Part shown: positions 21,801 to 36,800 of the stretch, one piece after another
Position numbering within the stretch: the stretch's first letter is position 1
Layout: each line of letters begins with the position of its first letter
NCBI RefSeq assembly: GCF_963678635.1
Contig: NC_087070.1
Location: forward strand, 43,074,988 to 43,138,987
Reading direction: 5' to 3'
Origin: Symsagittifera roscoffensis
Lineage: Eukaryota > Xenacoelomorpha > Acoela > Convolutidae
DNA: 64,000 nucleotides
Program-made: the position numbers and the translations under genes
The notes under the pieces: generated by a model
Databases searched by the model: none
What the model was told of the DNA's origin: nothing
Seen by the model: the letters and a program-made list of their open reading frames with translations, nothing else

Positions 21801-24800
21801 AAAATTTTATGATTGCAAATTAGTTTGAAATCTTGGCTTGTAACCCAAGAAAAAGAGTCAACGCGATTAAAGCGAGATATTTCCTGCAACTATGTATAAA
21901 TCTTTAATAAACTCAATAATTTTGATTGATCAATTTTTTGATGTAACTATCGCCAATGGAAATTCTAAAATTCTATCGATATGTAGCAGTATGTATTTTT
22001 CATTCCCTATGTTGTATCTAACGGACCTGCAAAGTCATGAATCGATTCTCCGTTTGGTAGTGTTAGAAGAAGGATTTCACTAATAGTAGATTTTGGTAAA
22101 AGATTTTCTATTTTTCTTACCCATGGTAGTATTTTGGCTTGAGATAGCTCCGTGGAAATGATTTTAGTGATTTATCTTGGGAAACGTATTTTACTCCAAA
22201 CTGTCCATGGTGGCGTTTGAGTACAATTTTCATAATGGTAATTCCAAGGGTAATTGGAACAACCAATTTGCTATCCATGAAAATTGTTACGTTGAATTCG
22301 TGTTAGTCTCGGTTAAAATTGTGGAATTGAGTGCCAATTTTAGATTTTATAGTTTCTACTTTTTTGATGACCGTTACAATGCGGTTTAGCACGAAATCTA
22401 CTATGGTAGGCAGGCAACAATTGCCTTTACTTTAAGCAGGGAGTTCAATTTCAGAAGTGTTTTGCTAAAGCTTTAATTTTTTGCGGTACTTTACAACTAT
22501 TTTTTTTATGTTCGGTTAGTGAAGAAAATTCGAGCTAAATTTGAATACTGAAGCAAAGATTATAACTACAATGCGAATATTCACAAAAATAACAACTTTC
22601 AGATCTGAAGAAGAGCTCATTGAACTACGATTAATAAATGAAATCTAAAAATTTGCAAATTTTGAGATTAAATTTTTTGAAAGGCTAACTTCAATTATAA
22701 ACAAAACAAAAAAATTAGCGTTACAAAACTCAGGATGATTATATTTCAAGCTGCAAATAGAAAAGACGAGTTAGAAAAATTTTAAAAAGAAGACATCAAG
22801 TTATTATTTAATCTTGTGTGTTAGAGAATTGTCAAATTCGCGCAAATCGCATTCTGTAATTTTTGCAAACATCCCTTGGATTTATTGCTCAATTGATTTT
22901 GTTTATCGTCCCGTCAACATTTTTTTTGTCATAATGAGTTGAAATTTTGGTTTAGTAGTTCTAGTTTATTCAATGAACATTTTGTTTCGCTAGCTTTCAA
23001 AACTTTTTAGGCGAAAGAAACAGTCTTCCTTCCACTCATTCCAATGGAGTTGTTTTAAGGCTGAGCTGTGACTTTTATGTGATTCACTTGTCTTTACTCT
23101 AGTTTGTAGTTTTACTATAAATGCTGAGTTTTCCGTCAATTTTATCATATCTTGTCTGTTTTTTTTTCAAATGCTTCGGCGATATGGCTATTGTTCCATT
23201 GGAATTTCAATTTTTTTTTAAAGAAAAGGGCGTAAAAGCCTTCCAAAAATAGCCAGAATAGGGAAAATACTGATATATTGGTTAATTGAACCGAACAAGG
23301 ATCTGAGTTCTTTTTTGTTTTGTGGTCTTAGTTATTTTTTGATTGCTTTGAATTTTGTATCAGTGGTGAAACGCCTGAGTTGGTGATACTGAATCGAAAC
23401 CTTTTGATTGCATTCTGGAATACATATTGGCCATTTTGCGGCAAGATTTTAATTGCCTAAAATTGATAATATTTTTATACCCTTTCTTGACGTTCAGAAA
23501 AACTTCTTCTGGATGCGATCAAAATGTCATCGAGATAACAGTTTGTAAAAAGTGTCGTTCCATTATTTGAGTTCAGGACTTTTTGAACTTCGTTTTGCAT
23601 ACCGCCGAGTCCATAAAATCCGGTTAAAGTTTGGTAGACTCCCGTGATGTTCCCACCCACTAAACCACAATGACTTAATGGTTAAATAGTCAAAAGAAAA
23701 ATGACTTATGCTTTTTTGAGACCGAGGGGAGTAAACCAAATTTGTTTATTGAAATCATAAGGTATTTGAACTGCAACCTCATTCACCAGTTCGTGGATTT
23801 TAAGTCATTTGATACATTTTTTTATTAGATTTGTTCGCTTATGAACTTCAAATCTAAAGTTATTTTGATAGATTGCTTCTTCATAAATGCCGCGATGGTT
23901 GGACTAATGAATCTATATTGTCGCACTGCTCCAATGTTTTGATAATTTTTTAGTCTGAGGCATATAATTTCAGTTTTAAATGGGTTTCGTGAATTATAGG
24001 AGACGCGTCTGTTTTTTGCTGTGTTGGTTTTAATGGGTCAGGGAACTGTTTCAACTCCATCTGATTTTTTATAGTTCCTATCTGTTGCAATCATTGTCTA
24101 AGTCTCCTGAATACCGGGGTGATTTTGGTTATGTTCAGTCTCTAGAGCAACAAAGATTATAGACTCTTTGATTTTTTTAGTTTGGAACGGAGTAAAAAGT
24201 TTCTGTAAAATTTCCATTTCGGTTGATTTTCTTTCCCGAGGATGTTTCTTTCTTGGACTTGTGTTTAAAAAAAGAAACATTTTTCGTGGAACCACCCGTT
24301 TGAGAAGATTGAGATTATCAGTTTCCCGGTGATATGAATTGAACTGTCTGTGACACCACAGTAAAAACCTTGACGGCTTATTCTACTGGATAGATTTTGA
24401 GATAGGGATCTTGATTTACCTTTCCAAGGCAAGGCCTTTATTCAAAAGTTTCTTTAATTCCTTTCAGTCGTTTTGACATTTTAGATAAATTTTTTTAAAC
24501 AAAATTATTGTCATTATCGCGTTTTCCGGATTCTGACCAGCATTCAATAGGCCACAGCTCTCTTATTCATACGTCTCTATATACATCCAAATGATCCGAA
24601 CAATTATTGATCTCTGTTTTGTCTTCATTTTAACTTTTCACAATTTTTGTTTTCTTATCACAAGATTTATAGAATTTGGTAAAATGACCCTTAATTTTAG
24701 AAGAAGTACAAATTAATTCTTTCACTGGGCATGCAACTAGGTGTAATTTAGAAAAAGTACTACCCAATTTCAGACAACTTTGATCTCGTTCGATGATTGA

Positions 24801-27800
24801 AAGTTGTTCTCTCTTGAAATTAAAAATATTTTGCACAGGAGATCCTTTGATTTTAAAACTACTTTCAATTTTCATATGAAACATGATTTGCTTTTCGTTT
24901 TGATTGCGAAACCCAACACTTCTGAAGGAGGGAATGTTACAGTCAACTGTTTTTTTGTTTGTCGAAACTTCTTTATTTTATTGATGAAGATATCTCTGAT
25001 CCGCTCTGATAGCTCTTCTCCTGCCGTGATGTGACATTTTTAAGCTATTTCTGTGAGAGCAACCCAGATTTGTTCTGATGATTCTTTGTAACGATGTTTT
25101 TACTGTTTCAACAGTTTATATCTTTCGGAATAAGTTATGTTTTTCTCGCCAATGCGGTTGCCAAATACTCTCAAAATTTTTCGAATGAAATCCGTAAGAT
25201 TTCAACTTTTGTTCACTTTTGACCAAAGATTCTTCTATCTTCGTTTACCAGTGCAAGGTAAACGTTGATAATAGTTGATTGTCTGCTTGTAAATCCTCAG
25301 CATGTGAAAACGTTTAGTCGTTGAATCTTATCTGTTCGATCTAGTTTTTCTCTGGTTTTGACTTCTTCTGTTGTGCATTTTCGCCAGCTGTCAGATGCTT
25401 GAGCGTCGGGGATTGTGGATGATGTCGTTTTATCACATTTAGTAAATTTTCATTATGAATGTCAGGGGCGGATCTAGGATTTTCTCGAGGGGGGGGGGGC
25501 GGAATTTCAAAAAATTTCTAAAAATTTTTGTGACGACCTTTTTTTTTAGGTTGACCAAATTGATTTTCCGCTCTCCTAAAGCAGTAAATAGTCCCTGCTT
25601 TGGCCATATTTTCTGCGCCGCAGGCAAATTTTTGAAAAAACAGGTCAAAAAAAACTTTTTGGGAAATTTTGACAAAAAATAGCGTTTTTTTGGCGCGCGC
25701 TCCCCCTCAAGTTTAATATATATTGGCGCCGAAGGCGCTTTTAGAAAAAATTTAGGGTCGGTCGGCCAAAATGGATTTCTTAAAATGGATTCGGCCAAAA
25801 ATGGATTGTATGTATCCCTCTCACCTTTGAACTGTTGCTGTTTGGTTGCGCCATGGTAATATGTTTCTTTCAAAAATAAACAATCTCAAAGTTAAAACAT
25901 TAAAATAGTGAAATTCTCTTCGTCGGAAAGATTGATTAAGTCAAGATCAAAAACGAAATATCTCTTAACAGAATTAGGCATTAATAAAAGATAAAAGTGA
26001 CAATCACTGCAACGATTTAGAAAATTCGCGCTTACACTATAATAGAATCATGATCTGAACTGGGATCACGATTTCGTTAAATATGCATTGTCATGACAAT
26101 AGAGCCATGATCTGAAAGTTCTATAGGCTAACAAAAATGAAATATTTGGCCTTCAAAATCAGTGACGGTGACGGTGTATTGCTTTTAGATGGAGGCAAGA
26201 AAGAACTGGAAGCGTGCCATCCGGAAGGCCATGCTCATGTCGCGACTCACCACCGCGAAGGCCATTGACCCAGGTGAGAACCTTTTTTTATGAGAAACCG
26301 CAGTCAAATTAAACAAGTTAAAACAATTTTTAGTTTTTAACCAATGAAATTCACAATTAGTTTTGATCAAGCTCTTGCTTGTTTAATCTGCAGCAAATTG
26401 AATGATTTTTGAATGCAGAATTAAAGAAGACTGCTCGTATTAGGGCGAAGTTCTGAATGTTCCGACTGCCTTTCAAGGTCTATGGAGCAGTAATAACACA
26501 AAAAATATAAATGTAATAAAATTTATTTTGTGAAAATCATCCCCACAAGCCCTATTAAGTTCAAAGTGATCAATTTTGCTAATATTAACAAATCAATAAT
26601 GGCATATAAGCTTCCTTGAACCAATTTGGAACAATTTCTAAGACGGATTAAACATATCGCGCGTTAATTGTCCTAAACTTGTCAAAATGGCAATCTTTAA
26701 ATCCTCATAACTTTACGAAAAAAGATCACAGGTGAAATATCGTTTCAAATTTAAGCTCAAGGCAACAATAGCTTTCGAATGGTATAAAAAATTACCTCAA
26801 AAATGGCTAGTTGAAAATTCGAAATTTGTCAGAAGAAAAAACCAACCCCGAACACAAATATTCCGTTACTTTCGTAACGAAAGTCGGTACAATTATTTTC
26901 CTTACGAAAGTCGGTACAAAAAGATTGCAATTTTAGGACTGCAGAAAGTTTGGCAATTAAAACTGGTTTTTTCGAACAAAATTTTCTCGCCTTTCTCTTC
27001 TCAGTTAAAAATATATATTTTTTTCAATTATGTTGCCGCTCGAGTTGCAGTTATAAAGTGTTCATTGAGGTTGTTCTACGAAACTGCTCTGCAAAAATAA
27101 GTTAGCGGAACAGTAAATGTTCGCGCCCCCAAAAATTGTTTTGGCAATTGCATACAAACATGATAACCAAGTTTTCTAATTATGCTCATATAGATATGCC
27201 AAAACTATTTGCGGGCGCTAACGTTTAGTATTACGCAAAATCTTTTTGCGGAGCATTTTTGTAAAGCAAACTTCATAAACACTTCATAATTGCCACTGGA
27301 GCTTACGAAATTCTTTTTTTTCTGGCTGAGAGGCAGGGTGCAAAAACATTTTGATTTTCTAATCCGACTACCCTTCAACTTCTACGAAGTAAAAAACAAT
27401 TTTAAAAAAAAGATGAAATCTGTAAATATAACTAGAAATACTTTTTTTCCAAAATTCTTTTATGAAAATTACCTGTATTTTTTAAAAGTTATTACTTTTG
27501 CATAAATCAACATAATAATTTCAACAACTAGCATGCCTCCATTCAATATGGAATTAGATCGCGTTTTATTATCCCAACCTGGCCGAATCGACAATTTCCA
27601 GATTCTCATAATTTTGCAAAAAAGGTTAATGTTGAAATAATTGTTTGAACTTGAGTTCAGAGGAATCGTAAGTTTTCAACAAATATGAAAATCGTCGTTT
27701 TTGAAGAAAAAATTTTTTGAAGAAAAAAGCAACCGGAGCTTAGATAATTATTTACTTTCTTTTAAAGTCGGAACCAAAAATTATGATAATTTCTAGCATT

Positions 27801-30800
27801 TTTTTTTTCATTTTCTGAACAAGAATATCTAGTGTATTATAACCAACCTGCTGTATTCTACAAAAATCCATGAAAAGTTTATATTACTTTTTTTGTTTGA
27901 TATCATCAGTCTATTACGTCTTAGTCCAATAGCGTTATCAGAATTTCCTATGTTTCAAAATTTTTCAAACTGATCTTGAAGTTTTATCTATAATAAATAA
28001 TTTGTTGGTTAAATTTTTATCTTTGTCTTAGCGATGGCGTTACCATAAGAATGAATATGAAATTTAAAATTAAATGGCAAATCTTTTTCATGAGTTTGTT
28101 TTGTATTTTTTTGTTGCTCTAAAGTGTTTAGAGAAATTAGACTTTTTGTGTAGAATTAAAAGTTGAAGCGGTTCTCCGCAAAAATTTAACACTGTAATAG
28201 CTTCCAGTTTTTTTACTGGCTGTCTAAAAATATCATTTTGTTAAATTTTTTCTCCTTCTGGTACTGATTTTTGAGTTTTTATTGCAGTTTTTTGTTGTTC
28301 AACATTATTTCGAGAAATTTGATTTTTTGAGTTGATTTAAAACTCTGATTATTACTCAAGGAGAGCTTGTATTATAGCATAGACTCTCGTTTTTTCCAAC
28401 CTAAGCCGGAAACATTGTTGCGACAAAATGTATTCTTTTTGAAAGAGTTCGTTTTGATCAATAACCAGCTATCAAGTACAGCCAATGCTAAGAATATTAA
28501 CACAGGCTATAATATTACAAATTGCCCTTTAGGTTCAAAGAATCATGGATCTGTAGAGTAGAGGTAGGGAAGGAGACCCGTAACAAAATAAGAGGGTTCG
28601 AACCTGGGATTGGTCGGATGATTTTAATAAACTTTTTCATATACTAGCTAAAAAGCTTCCGCTCTATAAATTGAGGCATGTAAGTTAGTAACTTTTTTAT
28701 ATTGACTGGTACTGCTAATGCGTCATAATTGGCGTGCGTCACTTAAAATTTTTTTGTAGTCTCAAAGTTTTACTCATTCGGTTTTTCCCAGTAGCGTCAT
28801 CGGTCATATTTTTGCTTGTGTATGCGATGTGCAACTTCGCCTCTGTGTAAATCAAGCGGTGAAAACATAACTCAAGTAACCATTGAGGTGTTTCTCGACA
28901 GGCAAAAACCCCATGTCATGGCTCAACTCATTAGTTTTCAGGAGCATTTAAAAATGTTATTAAACTATTAAACTTGCGAACTTTAGCGAGCTTACATTAA
29001 TCGCACGCTTGATCTTTTGTTTCAACCTAAGTCGCAAATGATACTAACATTTGTGGTGGCACCTTTATGGCTTTTTGATAACAAGTGTTTTGACATTCGA
29101 TTAGTATCAAGTTAACACAGTGCGTTCCTTTTTACTTTATCGATTCAACCGAAAAAGCTGGTTTCAAACAACAGTGCAAATAAAAAAAATCGATTTCAAA
29201 AATTTTCAATACAATTCATTTCAATTTTTTTTAAATACATAATTTATGCTTAATTAGGTTTTTTGTTTTCCAACGTATTACATTAAAATTTAGGTGCGAA
29301 GATGCCGAAATTAGTTTTCACCGGGGTGGTTTTATATTCTTCAGTGAAACTCATTTTTTATGAACATTTCTCATCAAGTATTTTTTAGAGTATGAAAAGT
29401 ATTGATGCCATAAGCTCAAGTTTCAAAATGTTTTTGACCTGCGACTAAATTGTGTAAAAATTTTAATGTTTTGAAAATTGGCATTTGGGCCGATTAGAGA
29501 TAATGATTTCGCGGAATTGTTTTTGATTTTCTAGTAACACTTATTACCTGCGGCAATTTACTCGGCAAAGAAATTATTCCAATTTGAGTTGAAGCTAGCT
29601 AAGTGATCCAATTACTGCGTTAATAGATCTGTATCAAACCTTTTTAATTCTCGGATTTTTTTGTTAGAAAAAATTATGGTTGATTGAAGAATGTTATTAA
29701 CGCATGCATTATGTATTTAAGGGTTTGTCTTACAAATTCGCATTGGCATTTTTCTTCCGGTTGAAGGATATTGGGTGGATTATAAATAATGGAAATTGAA
29801 ATTTCTCTTGTGCCGAAAAGTATCTTAATAGTTATTTCCACTTCATCAATGATCAGCATAGAATTTACTAGAAGCATTTTACCTGACTGAAAATTGAGCA
29901 CTAATTGTCTGTACGAAAAGTGTCACTGCTTTGAGACTGACCCGCGTTTTTTTACGGCTGCTAATTCAAATTTACTTCAAAATCAGCTCAGATTTCTGTC
30001 AAATGGCTTCAAACATCTTCATCAGCAGTGATTTTTTACTGTTTAGAGCACCAATTAGGGAAATAAAAGCTGAACCAAGTATTTCTGAAATCAATTCACA
30101 AAATATAAATAAAATTTCAACTGTAGAGCGGCGAAGAGGCGGGAATTTGAGGTAAACTAAGTCCCTTCTACAATTTTGTATTGTCTGCGTTGACCTCAAT
30201 TGTACACTTTTTTGACTATTGTTCTAATAGGATAGAGACATTGCAAAAAAGCAAACGGAATAAACGAAGCCCTATGTACACCAAAATCTCCATGGACCAG
30301 GTTTCACGATAATTTACAACAAAAAATAAATCGTTGAAATAGACATCCGCAAAATTTGAGGAAAGCCGACAATTACCAACGCTAAAAAAACTAGTTTCAG
30401 CAGCGGAATTAGTAAGTAGCAACGCTAACTCCGCGCCCATTCCGCTGCGCTGCATTCGATTTGCTTGTTGTTCCGACTTTCGAAAAAAAAGGAACATTCA
30501 TTCTCGGTGTGGTTTTTTTTATTCAGTCAATTTTCGCCGATCGAAATAATAGCTTTTGAGAAAAAATTTTTATACCCCATTGGAGATATTGACTTCGTCA
30601 TATACCCCATTGGATATATTGACCCCATTGGAGATATTGACTTGGAGATATTGAGTTCAAACGTAAAAAGATATTTTACCCACGATACTTTTTTTGTTAA
30701 GTTCTGGGGGTTTGAAAATTGTCAAATTTGCCATGTTTTGGACTAAATTATGCGCACTTTGCAGTGCTTATTCAAAATGCTGAGAACGTAACGCAAACTT

Positions 30801-33800
30801 TTTGTACGTGGCGAATTATCCCGCTCAACAAAATCATTTTAAATTGAATTGAGGCTAGCTACTTGGTCGTATTAATTTCGTACGACTCAAAATTTTACAC
30901 TTTAATTTTGTCCAAAATTTAAAGGTTTTCAATATTTTCTTTTCCCAAAATTTATTTGATATGAATTACGGGACAATTGGAACATTCAGGGCTTTGGCCT
31001 GATGTACGAGCAGTCTTGTTTGCGTGTTTATTGACGTCATTGTCGATCTCGGTTTAGGAAGTAAGTGCTAAATTGTGCCACCATATAAATCTATTCCACC
31101 ATGAAGATTTTCAATAGACACTTTTCTATGAAATCCATCTAGATTGCTCGTATCAGGTCGAAGCCTTGAAGGTTCTGAGTACCCTTTAACTGGTCTCGAA
31201 TAGTTTTTGCTCAAGAAAAACTATCGTGGCGATCCATGGACTTCCGTGGCGATCCATGGATCTTTGTAGGCAGTCGAGTTCGCACACCACTGTGTTAACC
31301 TGCGCACTTTGAATTTTAAGCTGTAAATGTGATTAGGCTGAAAGTCGTGTATGGAATTAAGAAGGTCAATTAGGCTGGTCTCATTGAATTTGGAATGAAT
31401 TGCAATGAGTGATAATTTGCCACGCGTAAAAAATGCGCGTCAAATTTTCATCATCAAAATCTAAAACGAGCTGTTTTTGCTAGAATAGTGTTAGGTTAAT
31501 ACAGTGGTGTGCGAACTCGACTGCCTACAAAGATCCATGGATCGCCACTGAAGTCCATGTCCTTGAACATCCATGGGTCCACGATGCTCCATGGATTGAT
31601 CCCCCGAGAGAAAAATATTTTTAAAAACTGGCCTGAACAAAAAAATCACCCCAGCAAAAATTCCTGATCAAAAATTGGAACAATAACGTACATAATGAAA
31701 CGTAAATGAAATGCTGGCAAATTCAAAAGATTTCTTGTTCGTGGAATTCAAAGTTAAACGCGTTTTAGCCGTTGAAGCAATTTTAACAAAGAATCGCTAG
31801 TTTCCGCTCTTTGTCATTTAGTTTGCGCAGTTTTATCCTTCAAATTTAGTGTTTTTTTTTGAATTTTTTTAGCTCGGCTTTGCAATTAGTTTTTTGAGAA
31901 TCAAGAAATTTGCGCTACCTAACTGAGAAGTCCGGCAAATTTTTCCGAATCTCCTTACAACTGCAAAAAGATGCTTGTCGATGGAATCAAAATCAACTAT
32001 GGTCTCTAAAATCCTAATTAATCTTTGATTTTCAAAAGATTTTTTGGTGGGCTTACGAAAATTCAAAAGTAAAGTTTCGAATCATTTGTCGTTCGATTCC
32101 ATTAGGTTTTTGGTTTCTGTGAATCTTTATACAATATTCACTAATTCTAGAAAAGTTTGACGATGCAAAATTTGTATCCCAGATTGCCGAGATACGGCAG
32201 TGTTTGCTTTTTTAATTAATGAGATTAATTCTATTATTTTGAATGGCTTGAGCAAACTGAGTTTTTTAAATTTGACAAAATTTTTTATTGTGACATTGTT
32301 GAGGACATGTTGTCGGTGAATTTTGAGTTAATTTTTTTACCTAAATACAGGGGCGGATCAGGTTTTTTTTCGAGGGAGGGGGGGGAGGCGGATTTTCAAA
32401 CAATTTTCGAAAATTTTGACGACCTTTTTTTTGTCGACCAAATAGATTTTCCGAGCTCTCCTAGAACACTAAAAAGACGCTTTTTTGGCCAAATTTTTTG
32501 CGCGGCAGGCAAATTTTCTGCGCGGCAGGCAAATTTAGTATATATTGGCGCCGAAGGCGTTTTCAGAAAAAATTTAGGGTCGGTCGGCCAAAAATGGATT
32601 TCTGAAAAAGTATCAAAGGGGGGACCCTTTGGGTCGGCAGGGGGTCAAATCCCTGAGGAGAAGGCGTCCGCCCCCCCCCCCCCTAAATCCGCCCCTGCCT
32701 AAATAGTATAATTGATTTATAAAAAAATCATTAAACAGCATTTTTTTTCATTCGTGTTAAGTGCATGTTTTAGACGTTAATTTGTTTTTAAAGGCAAAAC
32801 AATGGCATCAAAAATGTTTTTGTATGATTTTTTCTGATGTGAAAAGGAAGCAAACATCCCGCTCTAAAAGTAGACGACAAATTTTGATATCAAAATGATT
32901 TCCACGAATGCTCAGGATGAGAGGTAAAAATCCCACCGCGATCATAAATTTAAGGGCAAAATTGACTTCAACAGTGTTTTGTACATGAATTTTACATGAC
33001 GCACAATATCAAATTACCCGCCCTGAAAGTTTTCGCTGCCAAATTTGACATTTCTACAGTTGAGAGTTTTTTATAATACACAGAGGAAATAAGAAACCAG
33101 TCTCAAAAATGAAGTTAAGGCCGGAATTGAAGGTTAAAACAATTATTATCAAAATTTTGAACCATTTGATCCAAGGAGCGGATTTAGGCGGGAGGCGGGG
33201 GGGGTGGATGCTTAATGTTTTGTCCCCCCTCAGGGATTCGACCCTCTGCCGATCCAAAGGGTCCTCCCCTTGTGCTCATTTGAGATATCCATAATTGGCT
33301 CAATGATCCTAAAATTTTTCTAAAGGCGGTTTCGGCGCCAATATGTACTAAGTGGAGCGCCCGCCGAAAAAACGCAATTATTTTGCTAAAATTTTCCAAA
33401 AAGTGCTTAAAAACGAAAACGCTTTTTTGGGCTGTTTTTTTTCAAAATTTTGCCTGCAGCGCTCAAATTTGGTCAAAATAGGGTCTTAGTAATTGCGAGA
33501 GCTCAAAAAACAAGACTGCTTGATCCGCCCCTGATTTGATCCCCTACACCCTACAATGTTCTTCAATCAGTAATCATGGGCAAAGCAGAAAAGGCTACCA
33601 TGAACATGAGAGGGGAAAATCAATTAAATAAAGAAGGCAGAACCAAATTGACGATTAGGTTTGAGACTTCAATTTGTAGGTGTGATTCAACACAAAGGGG
33701 CTCTAAAAGACGTTTGCAGTGTTTGCAGCACAAGATGTCCTCGAAAGTGAACAAAAACTCGAATTTCATTCACAAATGATCTTCTGAGCCACCTTTAGTT

Positions 33801-36800
33801 TTTCCATAGGGTTTCCGTGCGCCATTGTGACCTTTAAACCGCACGAAAAAACACAAAGGACAACCTACAAAAAAACAAATGGGGCTTAGTTTAAATTCAA
33901 ATTGCGTCTGATTAAAATTTCTAATCAACCTTTGTCAAAATTGGAATTGTTATGTCTGATTTTAAATGAGATTGGTAGAAAAACAATTACGCCTACAAAG
34001 AAAGGTTCTAATTGATTAAAAAGCGTCATTTTAATTATCCGCTTTTTGGTAGAATTGTCACCCCTATAATGCCATCCCCTAGAACCTAGTATATTGTACC
34101 TAGTAACGAATCTCCCCCCTTGCACACGAGTAAGAATTAGTTAGAGACCCCAGCTTATTGTTAATTTGGTCCAACTTGATTGCTTTTTCTGAAAAAATTG
34201 ACAATTAACGAGACAATTTACCGGACAATTACAACTCTGTCCTATTAACCCGGGTTGACCTCCATAGACCGAAAATGCTAATCATACAATTTCATACACT
34301 TAGTCTATGGAAAAATGCTGGTCATACAAATTTCATACATTTTTGCAAAATGAATTTAATCGAATTTCAAAGGTGTTTTATAGTTGTTTTGGTATCGAAA
34401 TTGGTATCTTTTCATAAAAAAAAGGAAAAAAATGGTATGAAAAAAATGCTACCCATACAATTTCCATATATGGAAATTGTATGATTAAAATTTTTTTTTA
34501 AATTTTTTTTTTGTGAAAAAAAAGCTTTGAACAATCAATTCTACTGCTTGCAAAACATTTAAACGTTTTTTGGGCTGCTACGACTGAAAACTTTGACTTT
34601 TTTTATTTTTTTTTCTGAAAAAAAACACTAGTCATACAATATCCATATATGGAAATTGTATGTCTAGCATTTTTTTTGATGGCGACGACAAAAATTTTTC
34701 TGAGTATTTTTGAAATTGCCCCCAAAAATTGTTTGTATTTTTTTCCAACTGCAAATTGATTTTCGGATTAAACAAGCATACTAATATTGAATTTTTTTTT
34801 CTCTTCGTAACTTTTTTCAAAAACGCTTAACACTCCTCTTTCTTTTGTATGACATGTTTTGTATGCCTTGATAAATGTCTGGTAATTTAAACATTCAAAT
34901 TTTAGAAATAATCATCTTTGAAAATTATTGCCAAAATTTAAAAGTTCACTACCTTCTCTATGTTAATTGTCTGAGACAGAAGTAAGACATATCAGGCTGT
35001 TTCCGATGCATTGTTAAAGCGAGACGGCCAAACCGTTGGTTACTAACTACGTTTGAGTAATCAAGGTTTATGTCATTTGTGTTCGGTTACGAACACAGCC
35101 AAAAAATTTTGAGAAATTAAAATGTACAAAATCAATATTTTTGGTTTATGGAAAAATGCTAGTTATACAATTTCCATATATGAAAAAAATACTAATCATA
35201 GACCTTTCATGCAATTTTCTGTACGTATGGAATTGCATGGAAAGTGTATGACTAGCATTTTTCCATATATGGAAATTGCATGACTAGTATTTTTGGTCAT
35301 CCCGGGAAGTGGTAAATGGCAAGTTTTATTAGTCTGAATGAGGGCAAACACTGTGATTTGCGCAAACACATAAATAACGTACCAAACCCTAATTACATGA
35401 GAGTAAATTTTACATAGCGATTGGAGGCGACGGAATTTTCAAAACATAAGAAAAATTGTTCAATTTTTCGTTGATGGTTTTTTGACGGGCAGTTGAATTA
35501 TTCAGTGTTTTGCCCTTGGCTCAGGCAATCTTGTTTAATTGAATAATCAACAAAAATTGAGGATGTTTTAAAAAGAATTGACGAATTGAAAAAAATGAAA
35601 TAAAATAGATTGTGCAACTAATTAATATGCAACTACAATCATCAACAAGGACCAAAATAATAGGTGATTTTTTCACCAAAAAGGAGCTGATATAGGTGAG
35701 TTTACCAAAATAGGTACAAAAATGAATTAAATCAAACGCAGAAACAACAATTTTTGCATAGGTTCTAAACAAACGTCCCATTTCTGTTGGCATAAGAGAA
35801 ATGAACAAAAACGTTGATTGTCGGTTTTTTTTCAAGCACTTCCTGGAGCTTGTTTTGGGCTTCCTTGACGAATATTGCTTCTTCGTAGTCTTTCAACAAA
35901 AGAAATTGCTATGCTAGTGTGATACTATAGGCCTGTTGTTTTACTTGAATTTCGATGACTTTCTTCTCAAGCGATAAGAACAGCGATAGAGCTTCATCGG
36001 GTTTTTTGGAAAGATTTCTCGACTTCTTCCAGAATAATTTCATCAGTTCTAGCTTTTGAACCCCTTGATAGATGACTTCCCAGTTCCTAGAAAGAAAAGT
36101 ACCACATCTCACGCAAGCTCTCCAGCGAGTGATAATTGGCCATGGTCAAAAAGTTACCGGAAAAATTGATCTTCTGCCGGCAAACTTTGCGAGGGCCGTT
36201 TTTAGAGTGACAATACAGTCGTGAACCAAATGGTTACTTATCCAAACGTGTTCTACAAACAAGAGCATCGCGTGGCTAACGCAAGTTAAATGAAGTAAGT
36301 TTGGAAAAGTTTGTGACAAAACTTTTCCAGCTTTCACACAGTAAGCTGCAACTCACCGTCAGTGAAAAAAAAATTGTAAAAAATCTTGAGCTGAATCAAA
36401 CATTCTAAACATAGTTTTCATTAGGAGCTGAGCACCTTTCTCTCCGTCATATTTTTTGACATTCTCTAGTGAAAGAAGATAAAGTTTAGCTGGAGAAACA
36501 ACAGCTCGAACCAGAAGTGCAGCCGCGTTTCCGTAAATTCTGCTTTTGGTTTTATCAAAAATAACGTATAACTTTTTGCCCTGCGACTTCGAAATCTTTT
36601 TTTTTCTTGAGAAACAACAATTTGTCAATAGTTCTTCCTTTAAATACTTTCAAAAGTTAAAGTATAACCCAACTCTTCTTTCAAAATTCTTCTTAAAATT
36701 TATTGGTGCAATTTGGAAAAAGGCGCTTTGCATTCACTTCGGCTAAAATTTTTGCCCATTCTTAGAACAATTGTCGCTCAGAAAACTAACAGTCGTCTGC

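Larger units (their letters stand above)
20886..26188 (+). other. Intron 5 of the visible gene part, with a decayed retroelement and a MITE
   Basis: 20,886-22,950 shows only AT-rich intronic DNA. A minus-strand Ty3/gypsy remnant follows to ~25,430 and a truncated hAT MITE at 25,463. No host exon seen. Confidence 0.5.

Noticed and set aside
34270-35310. Palindrome cluster considered as a CRISPR array
   Set aside because: The spacing is irregular, units are perfect palindromes with no unique spacers of constant length, and the DNA is animal nuclear.
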